DNA from: Sphingobacterium sp. SYP-B4668
GTDB lineage: Bacteria > Bacteroidota > Bacteroidia > Sphingobacteriales > Sphingobacteriaceae
Direction of reading: 5' to 3'
DNA length: 64,000 bases
Assembly (NCBI RefSeq): GCF_027627455.1
Contig: NZ_CP115483.1
Span: 124,001 to 188,000, forward strand
The translations under genes and the position numbers were made by a program. Positions within the stretch are counted from its first letter, which is position 1; every line of letters begins with the position of its first letter. Shown here piece after piece: positions 10,160-18,989 of this stretch. The notes beneath the pieces are model-generated. The model was given only the letters and a program-made list of their open reading frames with translations, was not told the origin of the DNA and searched no databases.

Positions 10160-10936
10160 TTATTTTTTTAGATTACTAATATAGGGATAAACTACCTTTG
10201 TCAGGTACAGTCCGTGTGCAGGAACCGAGGCTCCGGCTTTCGATCGGTTCTTACTGTCTATGACTTCTTTTAGATAGCCGATATCTTTGTTTTTTAGGCC
10301 AATTTCCAATAATGTACCTACAATCGCACGCACCATATTCCTCAAAAATCGGTCTGCCGTGATATGAAATACCAGATACCCTTCTTCTGACCATTTCCAC
10401 TCCGCACGAGCAATTGTGCAGATGTTGGTAAATACTTGTGTATGTGCCTTACTGAAACAGCCAAAATCCTGTGTACCCAATAGGAACTCACAGGCCCTAT
10501 TCATCTTTTCAACCTCCGGAATATCCCGTAATAACCAAGAAGAATTGACTTTGAAAGGATCTTTCTTAAAATGGACATGATATTCATACGATCGCGATGT
10601 CGCATCAAATCGCGCATGCGCATCAGGATGCACTTCGATAAGTCGGTATGCTGCAATATCTACAGGAAGGAGGGAATTCAGGGAATGAATGAATTTTTTA
10701 TCATCTAGGACCAATCCTTCTCGTGAGGTGTCGAAGTGCACGAACAATTGTTTGGCGTGGACACCTGTATCTGTACGACCCGCACCGATAGTCTCTACAT
10801 CTTTCCGTAGTAATGTATTGAGGGCCTGGTTTAACTTTTCTTGTACGGATACTGCATTTAGCTGGACTTGCCAACCGTGGTAGGCAGACCCATCATACGC
10901 GATTTCCAAAAAAAAACGACTTTTTATTGATTCCAC
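10160..10936 (-). CDS. truA: tRNA pseudouridine(38-40) synthase TruA
   Basis: A 258-aa protein. The catalytic aspartate is Asp56 in the motif GAGRTDTGVHA. The N-terminal FFLEIAYDGSAYHGWQ and the C-terminal FLRNMVRAIVGTLLEIG stretch are standard for TruA. It modifies U38-U40 in the anticodon stem-loop. The likely start is a GTG at 10936-10934, since no ATG is available before the conserved FLEIAYDG. A TACCTTTG promoter element ends only 4 bases before that GTG, which points to a leaderless message. Followed by the ABC exporter gene. Confidence 0.94.
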   Translation of the reverse strand: MESIKSRFFLEIAYDGSAYHGWQVQLNAVSVQEKLNQALNTLLRKDVETIGAGRTDTGVHAKQLFVHFDTSREGLVLDDKKFIHSLNSLLPVDIAAYRLIEVHPDAHARFDATSRSYEYHVHFKKDPFKVNSSWLLRDIPEVEKMNRACEFLLGTQDFGCFSKAHTQVFTNICTIARAEWKWSEEGYLVFHITADRFLRNMVRAIVGTLLEIGLKNKDIGYLKEVIDSKNRSKAGASVPAHGLYLTKVVYPYISNLKK

Positions 10937-10940
10937 TGTG

Positions 10941-10948
10941 CAAAGGTA
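10941..10948 (-). promoter_or_regulatory. -7 promoter element for truA, suggesting a leaderless mRNA
   Basis: On the minus strand TACCTTTG matches TAnnTTTG and ends 4 bases before the GTG start of truA. Transcription would begin at or next to the start codon. Confidence 0.5.
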
Positions 10949-11046
10949 GCGATTTGAATGATTTTACCACCCATCTTCACTTTCGTCAGTAACAATTTGA
11001 CATTTGTATTGTTAAGGATAGCAAGGCGAACGAACATCGCTCTTTA

Positions 11047-11078
11047 TTTGCATATAAAACTAACTTTCTATAAGTTTG
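11047..11078 (+). promoter_or_regulatory. Full Bacteroidota promoter for the DUF4293 gene
   Basis: TTTG at 11047-11050, a 20-base spacer and TAAGTTTG at 11071-11078 match the -33/-7 consensus well. The start codon is 22 bases further on. Confidence 0.75.
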
Positions 11079-11100
11079 TTACTACAATAAAAGACTCTAT

Positions 11101-11574
11101 ATGTTACAACGTATCCAAACCATTTGGTTATTATTAGCTGGATTGACCATTTTTGGCCTATTCTTATTTCCGTATTTGCAGTATATTGATGTTGCTGGCC
11201 TTGGACGCAAACTGTTGGTCACCGGGTCGTATACGGCTGTTAATGGGGAGTCGATGAAAGAAGAGTCATTTATTCTGCAGACCCTTGCAACCATAGTTTT
11301 GGGCCTATTGCCGGTATATATTATTTTCAAATTCAAGGATAGAAAGACGCAGATAAAGTTGGTCTTTCTTGAAATTGTACTTATTATTCTATTTGCACTG
11401 TGGCTGTACTCTTCATCTAGTAGCATTTTGGCCGCTACATCCCAATACCTTTCGGCTTCTAATATCGGAGTTGGTTTCTTTTTGTTGCCGGTTGCCATTA
11501 TTTTTCTATCCATGGCCTTAGGCGGTATTCGTAAAGATGAGCAATTGATCAAGTCTGCTGAGCGATTACGATAA
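11101..11574 (+). CDS. DUF4293 membrane protein
   Basis: A 157-aa protein with four hydrophobic segments (about 8-25, 57-76, 84-100 and 120-140) and the opening MLQRIQTIWLLLA that characterises DUF4293. The family is almost confined to Bacteroidota and often sits divergent from truA, as here. Function unknown. The downstream NTF2-like gene starts 2 bases after its stop, so the two are probably co-transcribed. Confidence 0.88.
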   Translation: MLQRIQTIWLLLAGLTIFGLFLFPYLQYIDVAGLGRKLLVTGSYTAVNGESMKEESFILQTLATIVLGLLPVYIIFKFKDRKTQIKLVFLEIVLIILFALWLYSSSSSILAATSQYLSASNIGVGFFLLPVAIIFLSMALGGIRKDEQLIKSAERLR

Positions 11575-11576
11575 AT

Positions 11577-11960
11577 ATGGAATATAGCCAACGCGAGCGT
11601 CTGATTCAAGACTATATCGCAGCCTACAACAGCTTTGACGTAGAAGCTATGATTGCCTATTTGGATGATGACGTGCGCTTTGTCAATATCGCCCATGATG
11701 AGATCAACCTGTCGCTGATGGGACGGCGGGCATTTTGGGATCAGGCTGTGCAGGCCGCAGACTTTTTTAGTGAACGGAAGCAGACCGTTTTATCTTACAA
11801 TCACACGAGCGAAGAGACCGAGATTCTCGTCCAATATCACGCTATCTTAGCCATCGACCTCCCCAACGGTCTACAAAAAGGTCAGGTACTTGATATGAAT
11901 GGAAGGAGTATTTTCAAATTTGCCGATGGAAAGATAAGCTCCCTAACTGATATCACTTAA
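11577..11960 (+). CDS. SnoaL/NTF2-like small protein
   Basis: A 127-aa protein resembling the SnoaL-like branch of the NTF2 superfamily. It begins with the typical helix ERLIQDYIAAYNSFDVEAMIAYLDDDVRFVN (partly) and ends with the strand FKFADGKISSLTDI. Such proteins are cone-shaped enzymes or binding proteins; the ligand cannot be told from sequence. No signal peptide, so cytoplasmic. Coupled to the DUF4293 gene. Confidence 0.75.
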   Translation: MEYSQRERLIQDYIAAYNSFDVEAMIAYLDDDVRFVNIAHDEINLSLMGRRAFWDQAVQAADFFSERKQTVLSYNHTSEETEILVQYHAILAIDLPNGLQKGQVLDMNGRSIFKFADGKISSLTDIT

Positions 11961-12081
11961 TGTAATTACAGGCGCTGGTCGGTTTTAATTTATCCAGCCT
12001 GCGTATTTTAATTTTCATTTTGGGTGTTTTTACGGTCAACTTTTAGTCGCCGCATACGTAGTTATATAACCACTTAATTGC

Positions 12082-12663
12082 ATGGCTATGAAAAGAATAC
12101 CGTCCTATCTTTTACCTTTCTTGCTGTTAGTAGGAGTCTTTACTAGTTGCCGCCAACAACAACCCCTTTCGGAGTCCAGTGATTCTGATACCCTTACTAC
12201 GGCCTCGATTTTTGATTCTGATATTTACTTTGATAAAGAGCGATTTTTTATCAAGACCATAGAAAGTGGGCTTAAATTGAAGACTGCTTGGGCGTTGGCC
12301 TTGGATAGAGCGGCCTGTGACTCTATTCGTGCTGTGGCACCTATTTGGAAAGAGCGCCATGAAAAAGGAGTTCAAAAAATAGCCGAAGTAGGCACTGAGA
12401 TGGAGATAGATATTCCCCAAGAAATGAACCGAACCGATACCCAACAGCTATTAGACCTAGCTACTCAATACAGTGAAGAGTTTGATGGCCGATTCATCAA
12501 AATGATTATTGAAGATTATGAACGCAGCATACCTCTTTTTGAACAGGCCGCATTAGATGCAAATAATGGCGATATTAGACTTGTGGCGACAGCCATACTT
12601 CCGCAATTGTATGAACAACTTGCTCAAGTGCGTATCATTGCCCAGGTTTCTTTTAGAAATTGA
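12082..12663 (+). CDS. Lipoprotein with a DUF4142-like helical domain
   Basis: A 193-aa protein. A signal peptide ends in a lipobox (VFTSC), so it should be a lipid-anchored periplasmic or outer-membrane protein. The second half, with EEFDGRFIKMIIEDYERSI and a conserved LP near the end of the next helix, resembles the ferritin-like helical bundle of DUF4142. The first methionine (12082) or the third codon (12088) could be the start; the second gives a cleaner signal peptide. A GCGTAT sequence lies about 75 bases upstream, as before other stress-type genes here. Confidence 0.65.
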   Translation: MAMKRIPSYLLPFLLLVGVFTSCRQQQPLSESSDSDTLTTASIFDSDIYFDKERFFIKTIESGLKLKTAWALALDRAACDSIRAVAPIWKERHEKGVQKIAEVGTEMEIDIPQEMNRTDTQQLLDLATQYSEEFDGRFIKMIIEDYERSIPLFEQAALDANNGDIRLVATAILPQLYEQLAQVRIIAQVSFRN

Positions 12664-12793
12664 TCTATAGATCCAATGGGGAGGAATCTCTTAACGCATA
12701 TGGGGCTTTTTGACAGAAAACAGGGCTATGCCTTCGTGAGACACCCCTACAAACATTGGAGGACCTTCTATGTTAATCTTTTAAAGCAAAGGC

Positions 12794-15250
12794 ATGAGCA
12801 AGCTCGAGAAGTATAATCAAAAGCGTGATTTCCAACGAACGCAAGAGCCTCGTGGTCATTCAAAAGCCATGCGGGGGAAGAAGTTGCGATTTGTCGTACA
12901 ACGTCACCATGCCAGCCGCTTACATTATGATTTTCGATTGGAAGTGGACGGCGTGCTCAAAAGTTGGGCCGTCCCCAAAGGACCCTCTCTTTTTCCACAA
13001 GATAAGAGACTGGCAGTGCAGGTGGAAGACCACCCTCTTGACTATGCCGGATTTGAGGGAAGTATACCTGTCGGCAATTATGGTGCCGGCACGGTAACCA
13101 TATTTGATGAAGGCTATTTCGAACCTTTAGAAGGCCAAAGCGAAAGACAATTCCTGAAAAACCTTAAGGAAGGCTCCCTCAAATTTATATTGCATGGCGA
13201 CAAGCTACGTGGAGAATTTGCATTAGTGCGTATAAAGGGGGATGACGATGGTAAGTCTTGGCTATTGATCAAACACAATGATGCGTATGCAGTGCACAAA
13301 GCCTACAACGCTGAAGATTTTGTTACAAAGAGCGTCAAGGAAGAAGGAAAGAATTTTAAAAAACCAGCCACCAAAGGAAGAAAAGCCCGGTCTACTGCTA
13401 CCGAAGTCGTGGAGCCTTTACCGATGTTGGCCAAGCTCACCGATGGTATGCCGGAGGATGGAGATTGGTCATTCGAAAAAAAATATGATGGATTCCGAAT
13501 TATCGCAGTCAAGAATGGGGGAAAGGTTTTCTTATATTCCCGTACGGGGAAGAGTATGAACAAACTGTTTCCTTCCATTGTCAGGGAGATTAGTAAAATC
13601 GAGCGAGATCTGTGGTTGGATGGAGAAGCAGTTATAGAAGATGCCAAAGGCAAATCAAGGTTTCAATTGCTGGCCTCAGGGGAACCCACCCCAGCTAACC
13701 TCCATCTCCGTTATTATATTTTTGATATGCTGAGCTTGGATGACAATGACTTAACACAATATCCGTTGTTCGAACGAAAAGAACTGCTCAAACTCTTGTT
13801 CAAGGCATTAAAGAGCAGTGTATTGGTCCATGTTGATGCGGTAAAAGGGGCGGCAAGCACGATATACAAAAAGGCGGAGAAAGAAGGCTGGGAAGGACTT
13901 ATCGCCAAGGACAACGAGGGGCGTTATTTCCCGGGTAAGAGAAGCAGTCAATGGCTGAAAGTTAAGTTTCGACAGAGCCAAGAAGCAGTCATATGTGGGT
14001 ACACGATGCCCCAAGGCAGTCGGACGCATTTCGGAGCCATCGTTTTAGGATATTATGCCGACAATCGTTGGGTGTACTTGGGCAATTGCGGCACAGGATT
14101 TACAGAAGCCATTCTAGCAGACGTATCTAAGCAGTTGAAGCCCCTAGTCGTGACCGACAAACCTTTTGGTAAAAATATTAAAGTTGCCAAGGAGCGAGAG
14201 GTCACGTGGGTAAAACCTCACGTCGTATGTGAGGTGTACTATTCCGAATGGACCGCCGACCAACACCTTAGGCATCCTGTTTTCAAAGGACTGCGCACGG
14301 ATAAAAAACCAAAGGAGGTCCAAATGGAGAATCTAAAAGAGACAAATGTTAAAGAGAAAATAATCACTATAGACCGGCATCAGGTCAAGTTGACTAATCT
14401 AGATAAAATATATTGGCCCCAAGAAGGCTATACCAAGGGCCAGATGATGGCTTATTACGAGCAATACGGAGACTTGATTTTACCATTTTTAAAAGATAAG
14501 CCGATATCATTGCATCGGTTTCCCAATGGGATAGAGGAGAGTGGTTTTTTTCAAAAAGATGTGAACGTCGAGCAGATTCCCCGTTGGATAAAAACAGTCC
14601 CTGTATATTCAGAGAGTACTGACAAGGACATTGACTATATCTTGTGCAACAACAAGGCCACATTGCTTTATATTGCCAATCTAGGTTCCATCGAAATCAA
14701 TCCTTGGCTATCTACCTATCGGAAAGTAGAGAAGCCCGACTTTGCAGTGCTTGACCTTGACCCCAATGGAGCCAATTTTGATAGCGTCATCAATGTTGCG
14801 CAGACAGCGCACCGCTTCTTTCAACAAGCACAAGTAAACGATTATATCAAGACCTCGGGTTCTACCGGTTTGCACATCTATTTATACGTCAAGCAACAGT
14901 ATACCTATGATGTAGTGCGTGATTTTATCCAACTGATTGCAGAGCTGGTTCACCAGGAGCACCCAGATACGACCAGTCTGGTCAGGGACCCCAAAAAGAG
15001 AAAAGGAATGATTTATCTGGACTTTCTGCAGAATAGGAGAGGGCAGACTATTGCAGCCCCATATTCCCTCCGTCCCAAACCGGGAGCTACGGTGAGTACA
15101 CCATTATTTTGGGATGAGGTAGTAGTAGGTTTGCAGGTTCAACAGTTTGATATACAGACTATACCAGGTCGACTAGACAACAAAGATAACCCATGGAAAG
15201 CTATCTTTGATACACCCAGTAATATTAAACAGGCTTTAGAAAAATTTTAA
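12794..15250 (+). CDS. ligD: ATP-dependent DNA ligase LigD (phosphoesterase-ligase-polymerase)
   Basis: An 818-aa three-domain NHEJ enzyme in the order PE-LIG-POL. The 3'-phosphoesterase (about 1-185) keeps the metal and catalytic residues His38, His44, Asp46, Arg48 and His80. The ligase (about 207-505) has motif I KYDG with nucleophile Lys230. The polymerase/primase (about 525-815) has the metal-binding pair Asp654 and Asp656 in AVLDLDP. With Ku it trims, fills and seals double-strand breaks. The stop overlaps the stop of ku on the other strand by 3 bases. A 46-aa frame overlaps the start out of frame but has no independent support. Confidence 0.96.
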   Translation: MSKLEKYNQKRDFQRTQEPRGHSKAMRGKKLRFVVQRHHASRLHYDFRLEVDGVLKSWAVPKGPSLFPQDKRLAVQVEDHPLDYAGFEGSIPVGNYGAGTVTIFDEGYFEPLEGQSERQFLKNLKEGSLKFILHGDKLRGEFALVRIKGDDDGKSWLLIKHNDAYAVHKAYNAEDFVTKSVKEEGKNFKKPATKGRKARSTATEVVEPLPMLAKLTDGMPEDGDWSFEKKYDGFRIIAVKNGGKVFLYSRTGKSMNKLFPSIVREISKIERDLWLDGEAVIEDAKGKSRFQLLASGEPTPANLHLRYYIFDMLSLDDNDLTQYPLFERKELLKLLFKALKSSVLVHVDAVKGAASTIYKKAEKEGWEGLIAKDNEGRYFPGKRSSQWLKVKFRQSQEAVICGYTMPQGSRTHFGAIVLGYYADNRWVYLGNCGTGFTEAILADVSKQLKPLVVTDKPFGKNIKVAKEREVTWVKPHVVCEVYYSEWTADQHLRHPVFKGLRTDKKPKEVQMENLKETNVKEKIITIDRHQVKLTNLDKIYWPQEGYTKGQMMAYYEQYGDLILPFLKDKPISLHRFPNGIEESGFFQKDVNVEQIPRWIKTVPVYSESTDKDIDYILCNNKATLLYIANLGSIEINPWLSTYRKVEKPDFAVLDLDPNGANFDSVINVAQTAHRFFQQAQVNDYIKTSGSTGLHIYLYVKQQYTYDVVRDFIQLIAELVHQEHPDTTSLVRDPKKRKGMIYLDFLQNRRGQTIAAPYSLRPKPGATVSTPLFWDEVVVGLQVQQFDIQTIPGRLDNKDNPWKAIFDTPSNIKQALEKF

Positions 15251-16002
15251 GCTAGACTAGCCTTTAATTGTGCCAATAAATTAGCAGCCTTTGTATTCTC
15301 GACCGTAATCTTTCGGATAGTAGCCCGTTTCCCCTTATCCTTCTGTTTGATAATCTTGAGAAGCTCCTTGCTATATTCATTTTTGTAGCCGGAGATATCA
15401 AACGGTTGACTGTGTTGTCTGATCAGCTGCACGGCCATATCCATTTCCTCTTTTCGGATTTTTGCATTTCCTGGGAGCTTTAGCTCTTCCGCCGATCGGA
15501 TTTCTTCCTCAAAGCGAAGTTTGTTCAGCAACAGCATATTTTCGTAAGGTTTTACCAATACCAGGTTTTCCACATTTCGCATTACAAAAGACCCCAATCC
15601 AGCAGTTTTACTTTTTTCAAGTGCCTTCAACAAGAGTTGGTAAGCCTTTTCCCCTCCCTTTTGAGGCTCGAGATAGTAAGGTGTATCGAAATATATACTG
15701 TCTATTTCTTCCAATTTTACAAAAGATTGCAAGTTGATCATTTTATTCTTTTCGGGGCTCGCTTCTTCAAAGTCGGCTTCCTCCAAGACCACATATTTAT
15801 CTTTCAACAGATAGCCCTTCACAATATTCTCCCATGCCACCTCTTTACCTGTGCTTTCGTTGACACGCTTGTATTTGATATTTGATTTATCTTTCCGATC
15901 CAGCATATCCAGATCTAAAGAACTGCTTTGGGTCGCACTGTATATTTTAATTGGGATATTGACCAATCCAAATCCAATCGCCCCTGTCCATATTGCTCGC
16001 AT
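15247..16002 (-). CDS. ku: Ku protein of non-homologous end joining
   Basis: A 251-aa bacterial Ku. It opens with MRAIWTGAIGFGLVNIPIKIYSAT, the usual start of the DNA-encircling core, and contains the conserved KGYL and YYLEPQKGGEKAY stretches. It ends in a short basic tail. Ku forms a homodimer ring on DNA ends and recruits LigD. The gene is convergent with ligD with overlapping ends, so the pair is expressed from opposite promoters rather than as an operon. Confidence 0.95.
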   Translation of the reverse strand: MRAIWTGAIGFGLVNIPIKIYSATQSSSLDLDMLDRKDKSNIKYKRVNESTGKEVAWENIVKGYLLKDKYVVLEEADFEEASPEKNKMINLQSFVKLEEIDSIYFDTPYYLEPQKGGEKAYQLLLKALEKSKTAGLGSFVMRNVENLVLVKPYENMLLLNKLRFEEEIRSAEELKLPGNAKIRKEEMDMAVQLIRQHSQPFDISGYKNEYSKELLKIIKQKDKGKRATIRKITVENTKAANLLAQLKASLA

Positions 16003-16237
16003 AATAAAAGATTATGAGTTTATTCAATATAGTAACAAGTTGAGCTTGATAAAGTTTAGATATCTATCGTGTTGATTAGTAGGTGTTTGTTTGGTTTGGT
16101 GTTTTTGAAATCTTGTCTAGATAAATAGACAGACATTCATTGAGGAATGTATACCAATCCAGGGGATTTTATTTGTAGCGATATTTTTTCAATTTCATGT
16201 GGGTTAAATACGCGCTGCAAACCGTAAATGACGCATC

Positions 16238-16252
16238 CTAGAATCGTTCTAG
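16238..16252. repeat. Short perfect hairpin between ku and the sigma gene
   Basis: CTAGAA / TTCTAG with a TCG loop. It lies in the 463-base divergent region between ku and the sigma gene, which also holds TGTCTA/TAGACA at 16114-16131 and the long palindrome at 16293-16310. Confidence 0.35.
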
Positions 16253-16292
16253 ATAGATGTAGAGAGGAGTCAGTTTACTTAACTCAAGGTTT

Positions 16293-16311
16293 ACACGTAT
16301 TAATACGTGTT
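16293..16311. promoter_or_regulatory. 18-bp perfect palindrome upstream of the ECF sigma gene
   Basis: ACACGTATTAATACGTGT reads the same on both strands. Its right half plus one base is the 10-mer AATACGTGTT found before other genes in the window. It sits about 155 bases before the sigma start. A possible promoter follows directly (TTTG at 16312-16315 and TAGTTTAG at 16331-16338). Probably a dimeric regulator site. Confidence 0.55.
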
Positions 16312-16465
16312 TTTGAGAATAAAATTGAGATAGTTTAGCATGGCCTTTGCCTTATTGTAACCGAAACCGTAGAGATGGGAAATAAATTTCCTCATTTGCT
16401 ATTCATACTATAAGAAGTGTTAACATCGATGTACGCTGGTGCATCAAACTAAAAAAGCTATCGTT

Positions 16466-16972
16466 ATGACTAAGACAGAATTTAACACCCAAGTAATCGG
16501 GCAGACCAATGAGCTCAAAAGTTTTGCAAAACGTTTTACAAAAGACCATGAAGAAATCAATGATCTTTTACAAGAGACATTCCTCAAAGCAGTGACCTAT
16601 TTCAATAGTTTTCAAGAAGGGACCAATTTGCGTGGATGGTTGTATACCATTATGCGTAATACGTTTATCAACAACTATAGACGGATGTCAAAAGGACAGT
16701 CTTTTATCACTACTGAGGAGGAGATAAGTCCAGCGAATCTATATTTCTCAGCAGTCCACAATGCAGGCGAGAACAAATTCATGATGGAGGACATTCAGAG
16801 TGCTTTAAAGGAGCTTGAGGAAGGATGCTACATTCCATTTACGATGTATTTTGAAGGATATAAATATAATGAAATAGCCGAGTACCTTGATTTACCGATT
16901 GGCACTGTCAAGACTCGGATTCACATAGCGCGCAAAAAGTTGAAACATATATTAGCAAGCTATAAGAATTAA
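16466..16972 (+). CDS. ECF-type RNA polymerase sigma factor
   Basis: A 168-aa sigma-70 family protein of ECF size. Region 2 (about 15-75) includes EEINDLLQETFLKAV and LRGWLYTIMRNTFIN. Region 4 (about 110-165) includes YNEIAEYLDLPIGTVKTRIHIARKKLK, the -35-binding helix-turn-helix. The frame is open from a GTG at 16439, but the ATG at 16466 gives the usual start. There is no anti-sigma gene, FecR or TonB gene beside it, so control must come from elsewhere, perhaps through the palindrome upstream. It sits between ku and topo IB, suggesting a stress or DNA-damage role. Confidence 0.9.
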   Translation: MTKTEFNTQVIGQTNELKSFAKRFTKDHEEINDLLQETFLKAVTYFNSFQEGTNLRGWLYTIMRNTFINNYRRMSKGQSFITTEEEISPANLYFSAVHNAGENKFMMEDIQSALKELEEGCYIPFTMYFEGYKYNEIAEYLDLPIGTVKTRIHIARKKLKHILASYKN

Positions 16973-16999
16973 TGACCGACTTTCCCATCTTTAGGTGAG

Positions 17000-17039
17000 G
17001 GCTCTCCACAAGTGTTTATTTTGTGGAGGGCCTTTTTTT
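17000..17039 (+). terminator. Rho-independent terminator after the sigma gene
   Basis: A 12-base arm pair (GGCTCTCCACAA / TTGTGGAGGGCC, one mismatch, 9-base loop) is followed by seven T. Confidence 0.88.
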
Positions 17040-17057
17040 CCATATCAAGCATTCCCT

Positions 17058-18104
17058 TTACACTGATTGTTTTAACGAGTTCAGAAATTTCACTAGCGAT
17101 TTTTCCGTTGCGCTTCCAGGGGTGGTCACTTCGTTCTTTTTTCGAAGTCCGCTCAATAGAGGTTGTAGATTACCTGTGATGTATTGATTTTGAAGCTCCG
17201 GATGTATATAGTAATTTCGGGTCACTGTGCGTGTATTCCCTAGTCGCAACGCCACGGCATCAATTATCGCCACCAAAGCCTTCTTACGAGCAGCCGGTGT
17301 CTCTGCAAATGGTTCTGTAGCCATCACCAGGAGGGCCAATACGCACCCAGCCCAAGTACGGAAGTCCTTACATGTGTAATCATCTTGCATTGCTTGTCGC
17401 AGATAAACATTAATATCGCCCGAGTCCAAGCGTTGCAGTTGCCCTTCAGTATCGTAATATTGAAAGAGCTCTTGGCCCGGTAGTTCTTTGACGTTCTTCA
17501 GTAATCTCGCAACTTTGGGCTCTTTAAGGTAGACTTGCTGTAGCACTCCTTTTTTGCCTTTGAATTTGAAGAACACCTGATTATGTTCAATTTTGATATG
17601 TCTATTTTTTAAAGTCGTCAAACCAAATGAACCATATTCTTCTTCGTATGATTTGTTCCCTGCACGTATATATGTGGTGCTCATGGTGTACACGGCAATC
17701 GCACATACCTTTTCTTTGGTAAGGGATTTCCGACGCAAATCCTTCGCAAGTTGGGCCCGCAGTAGCTTTAATTTCTTTACAAACCCCATCAGTCGATCAA
17801 ACTTCTTGATGTTACGGAGTGTAGACCAGTCGGTATGATACTTATATTGCTTGCGACCACGTACATCGATTCCCGTCGCTTGGATATGTCCATTTTTTCG
17901 TTTACATATCCAGACATCTTTCCAAGCTGGAGGGATGACCAATGCCTCGATCCGGCGAATGGTATCCCTATCGTCAACCAGACCCTTGTCTGAAAAATAG
18001 ACAAATTTTCCCTTCAGCTCTTTTCGACTGTAGCCGGGCTCTTTTCCCGAGACGTATCGAAGATTGAGGTCAACTGCGGGATGAGCGGAAATCTTATCCT
18101 CCAT
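17058..18104 (-). CDS. DNA topoisomerase IB (poxvirus type)
   Basis: A 348-aa protein of the bacterial/poxviral topo IB family. The nucleophile is Tyr299 in NYYIHP. Supporting residues are Arg147 in YIRAGN, a lysine in KFKGKKG (about 181-185) and Arg249 in KDFRTW. It relaxes supercoils by nicking one strand through a 3'-phosphotyrosyl bond. Bacterial copies are accessory and often sit with NHEJ or stress genes, as here. The upstream region has two AACACGTATT copies 21 bases apart and a hairpin at 18144-18167. Confidence 0.93.
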   Translation of the reverse strand: MEDKISAHPAVDLNLRYVSGKEPGYSRKELKGKFVYFSDKGLVDDRDTIRRIEALVIPPAWKDVWICKRKNGHIQATGIDVRGRKQYKYHTDWSTLRNIKKFDRLMGFVKKLKLLRAQLAKDLRRKSLTKEKVCAIAVYTMSTTYIRAGNKSYEEEYGSFGLTTLKNRHIKIEHNQVFFKFKGKKGVLQQVYLKEPKVARLLKNVKELPGQELFQYYDTEGQLQRLDSGDINVYLRQAMQDDYTCKDFRTWAGCVLALLVMATEPFAETPAARKKALVAIIDAVALRLGNTRTVTRNYYIHPELQNQYITGNLQPLLSGLRKKNEVTTPGSATEKSLVKFLNSLKQSV

Positions 18105-18143
18105 AACCTAATTATATGTTTGTGAATAATGGGATAAATAAGA

Positions 18144-18167
18144 CCCCGCACTTATCAAAATGCGGGG
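18144..18167. repeat. Hairpin upstream of topo IB
   Basis: CCCCGCA / TGCGGGG (7 bp, 10-base loop). On the minus strand it is followed by TCTTATTTATCC, a poor T tract, and lies 40 bases before the topo IB start. It may be a terminator for lipocalin transcripts or a 5'-leader structure. Confidence 0.5.
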
Positions 18168-18274
18168 CCAAGGTTACTGTTCTGTTGTAGTGTCTATTAA
18201 AGAAATTGTAATATTTAATCCTCTTCGTATGTATAAAACCTTGCTGACACACCAAAGTTTAGTAAAACCCTTAA

Positions 18275-18305
18275 AACACGTATTATTTTTTACCGAACAC
18301 GTATT
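18275..18305. promoter_or_regulatory. Two AACACGTATT sites upstream of topo IB
   Basis: Exact copies at 18275-18284 and 18296-18305, 21 bases apart (two helical turns), lie between the lipocalin stop and topo IB, 170-200 bases before the topo IB start. The same 10-mer occurs before the sigma gene and SulP. Confidence 0.55.
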
Positions 18306-18307
18306 TG

Positions 18308-18859
18308 TTACCTTACGCTATCCTGCTCCACCCAAATGAGCCGATTGGTATCATATCCTACTTCCTTGGCAATCTCGAGATAATGCTGTTTGACCTCTTC
18401 AGGCAGTGTCCGCTCACGGGAGAGAATCCAGAGGTAGTCCAGATTTTTGCCAGCCACCAAAGCATGTTGATAAGCAGAGTCAATAGCGATGACATTATAC
18501 CCCGAATAGAAAGGGCCAAAGAACGACACCTTCAATTTTGCAGTAGTAGGTTCACCTACAAATTTGGCTTTCCCAATAGCTTGTTTTTGCTTCAGCTGAA
18601 TAGTATCGTATCCACTATTGACGACATGGATCGAACCATCCTCATTTAGGCTATACTCGGCTGTAGTGTTTTTAAGGTCTTTCTCGAATTTGAAATCGAA
18701 TCGTGCGATTTCATACCATTTGCCCAAGTAGCGTGCTTTGTCAAAGTTGGTGACCGCCTGCGCTTTGTCGGGGATGGTTTGGCAACTACCAAAGATGGAG
18801 ACCGAAAGTATTAGAAAGAAGCACGTACGTATTCCTGGATATTTAAAAAAGTGTGACAT
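18308..18859 (-). CDS. blc: Outer-membrane lipocalin (Blc-like lipoprotein)
   Basis: A 183-aa lipocalin. A signal peptide ends at the lipobox IFGSC. The lipocalin motif YLGKWYEIARFDFKFEKDL follows at about 44-62, then the barrel strands FFGPFYSGYNVIAID and YLWILSRERTLPEE. Blc proteins sit in the outer membrane, bind fatty acids or lysophospholipids, and in E. coli are made in stationary phase or envelope stress. It stands alone, divergent from the aldo/keto reductase. Confidence 0.92.
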   Translation of the reverse strand: MSHFFKYPGIRTCFFLILSVSIFGSCQTIPDKAQAVTNFDKARYLGKWYEIARFDFKFEKDLKNTTAEYSLNEDGSIHVVNSGYDTIQLKQKQAIGKAKFVGEPTTAKLKVSFFGPFYSGYNVIAIDSAYQHALVAGKNLDYLWILSRERTLPEEVKQHYLEIAKEVGYDTNRLIWVEQDSVR

Positions 18860-18989
18860 AGCTAAATAAATGATAAGGTTCTAATATAACAGTTTTCGAT
18901 GCAGAAGGTTCGGGAAACGAAAAAAAAGCGAACTTTTTGAGATACCATTCGTTAGGTAGGTAGTGTTAATACATAAATTTTAAGCTGAT

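Noticed and set aside
12676..12816. A 46-codon frame (MGRNLLTHMGLF...) overlapping the ligD start out of frame
   Set aside because: No ribosome site, no promoter match, no terminator and no recognisable family; overlap with ligD makes a chance frame likely.
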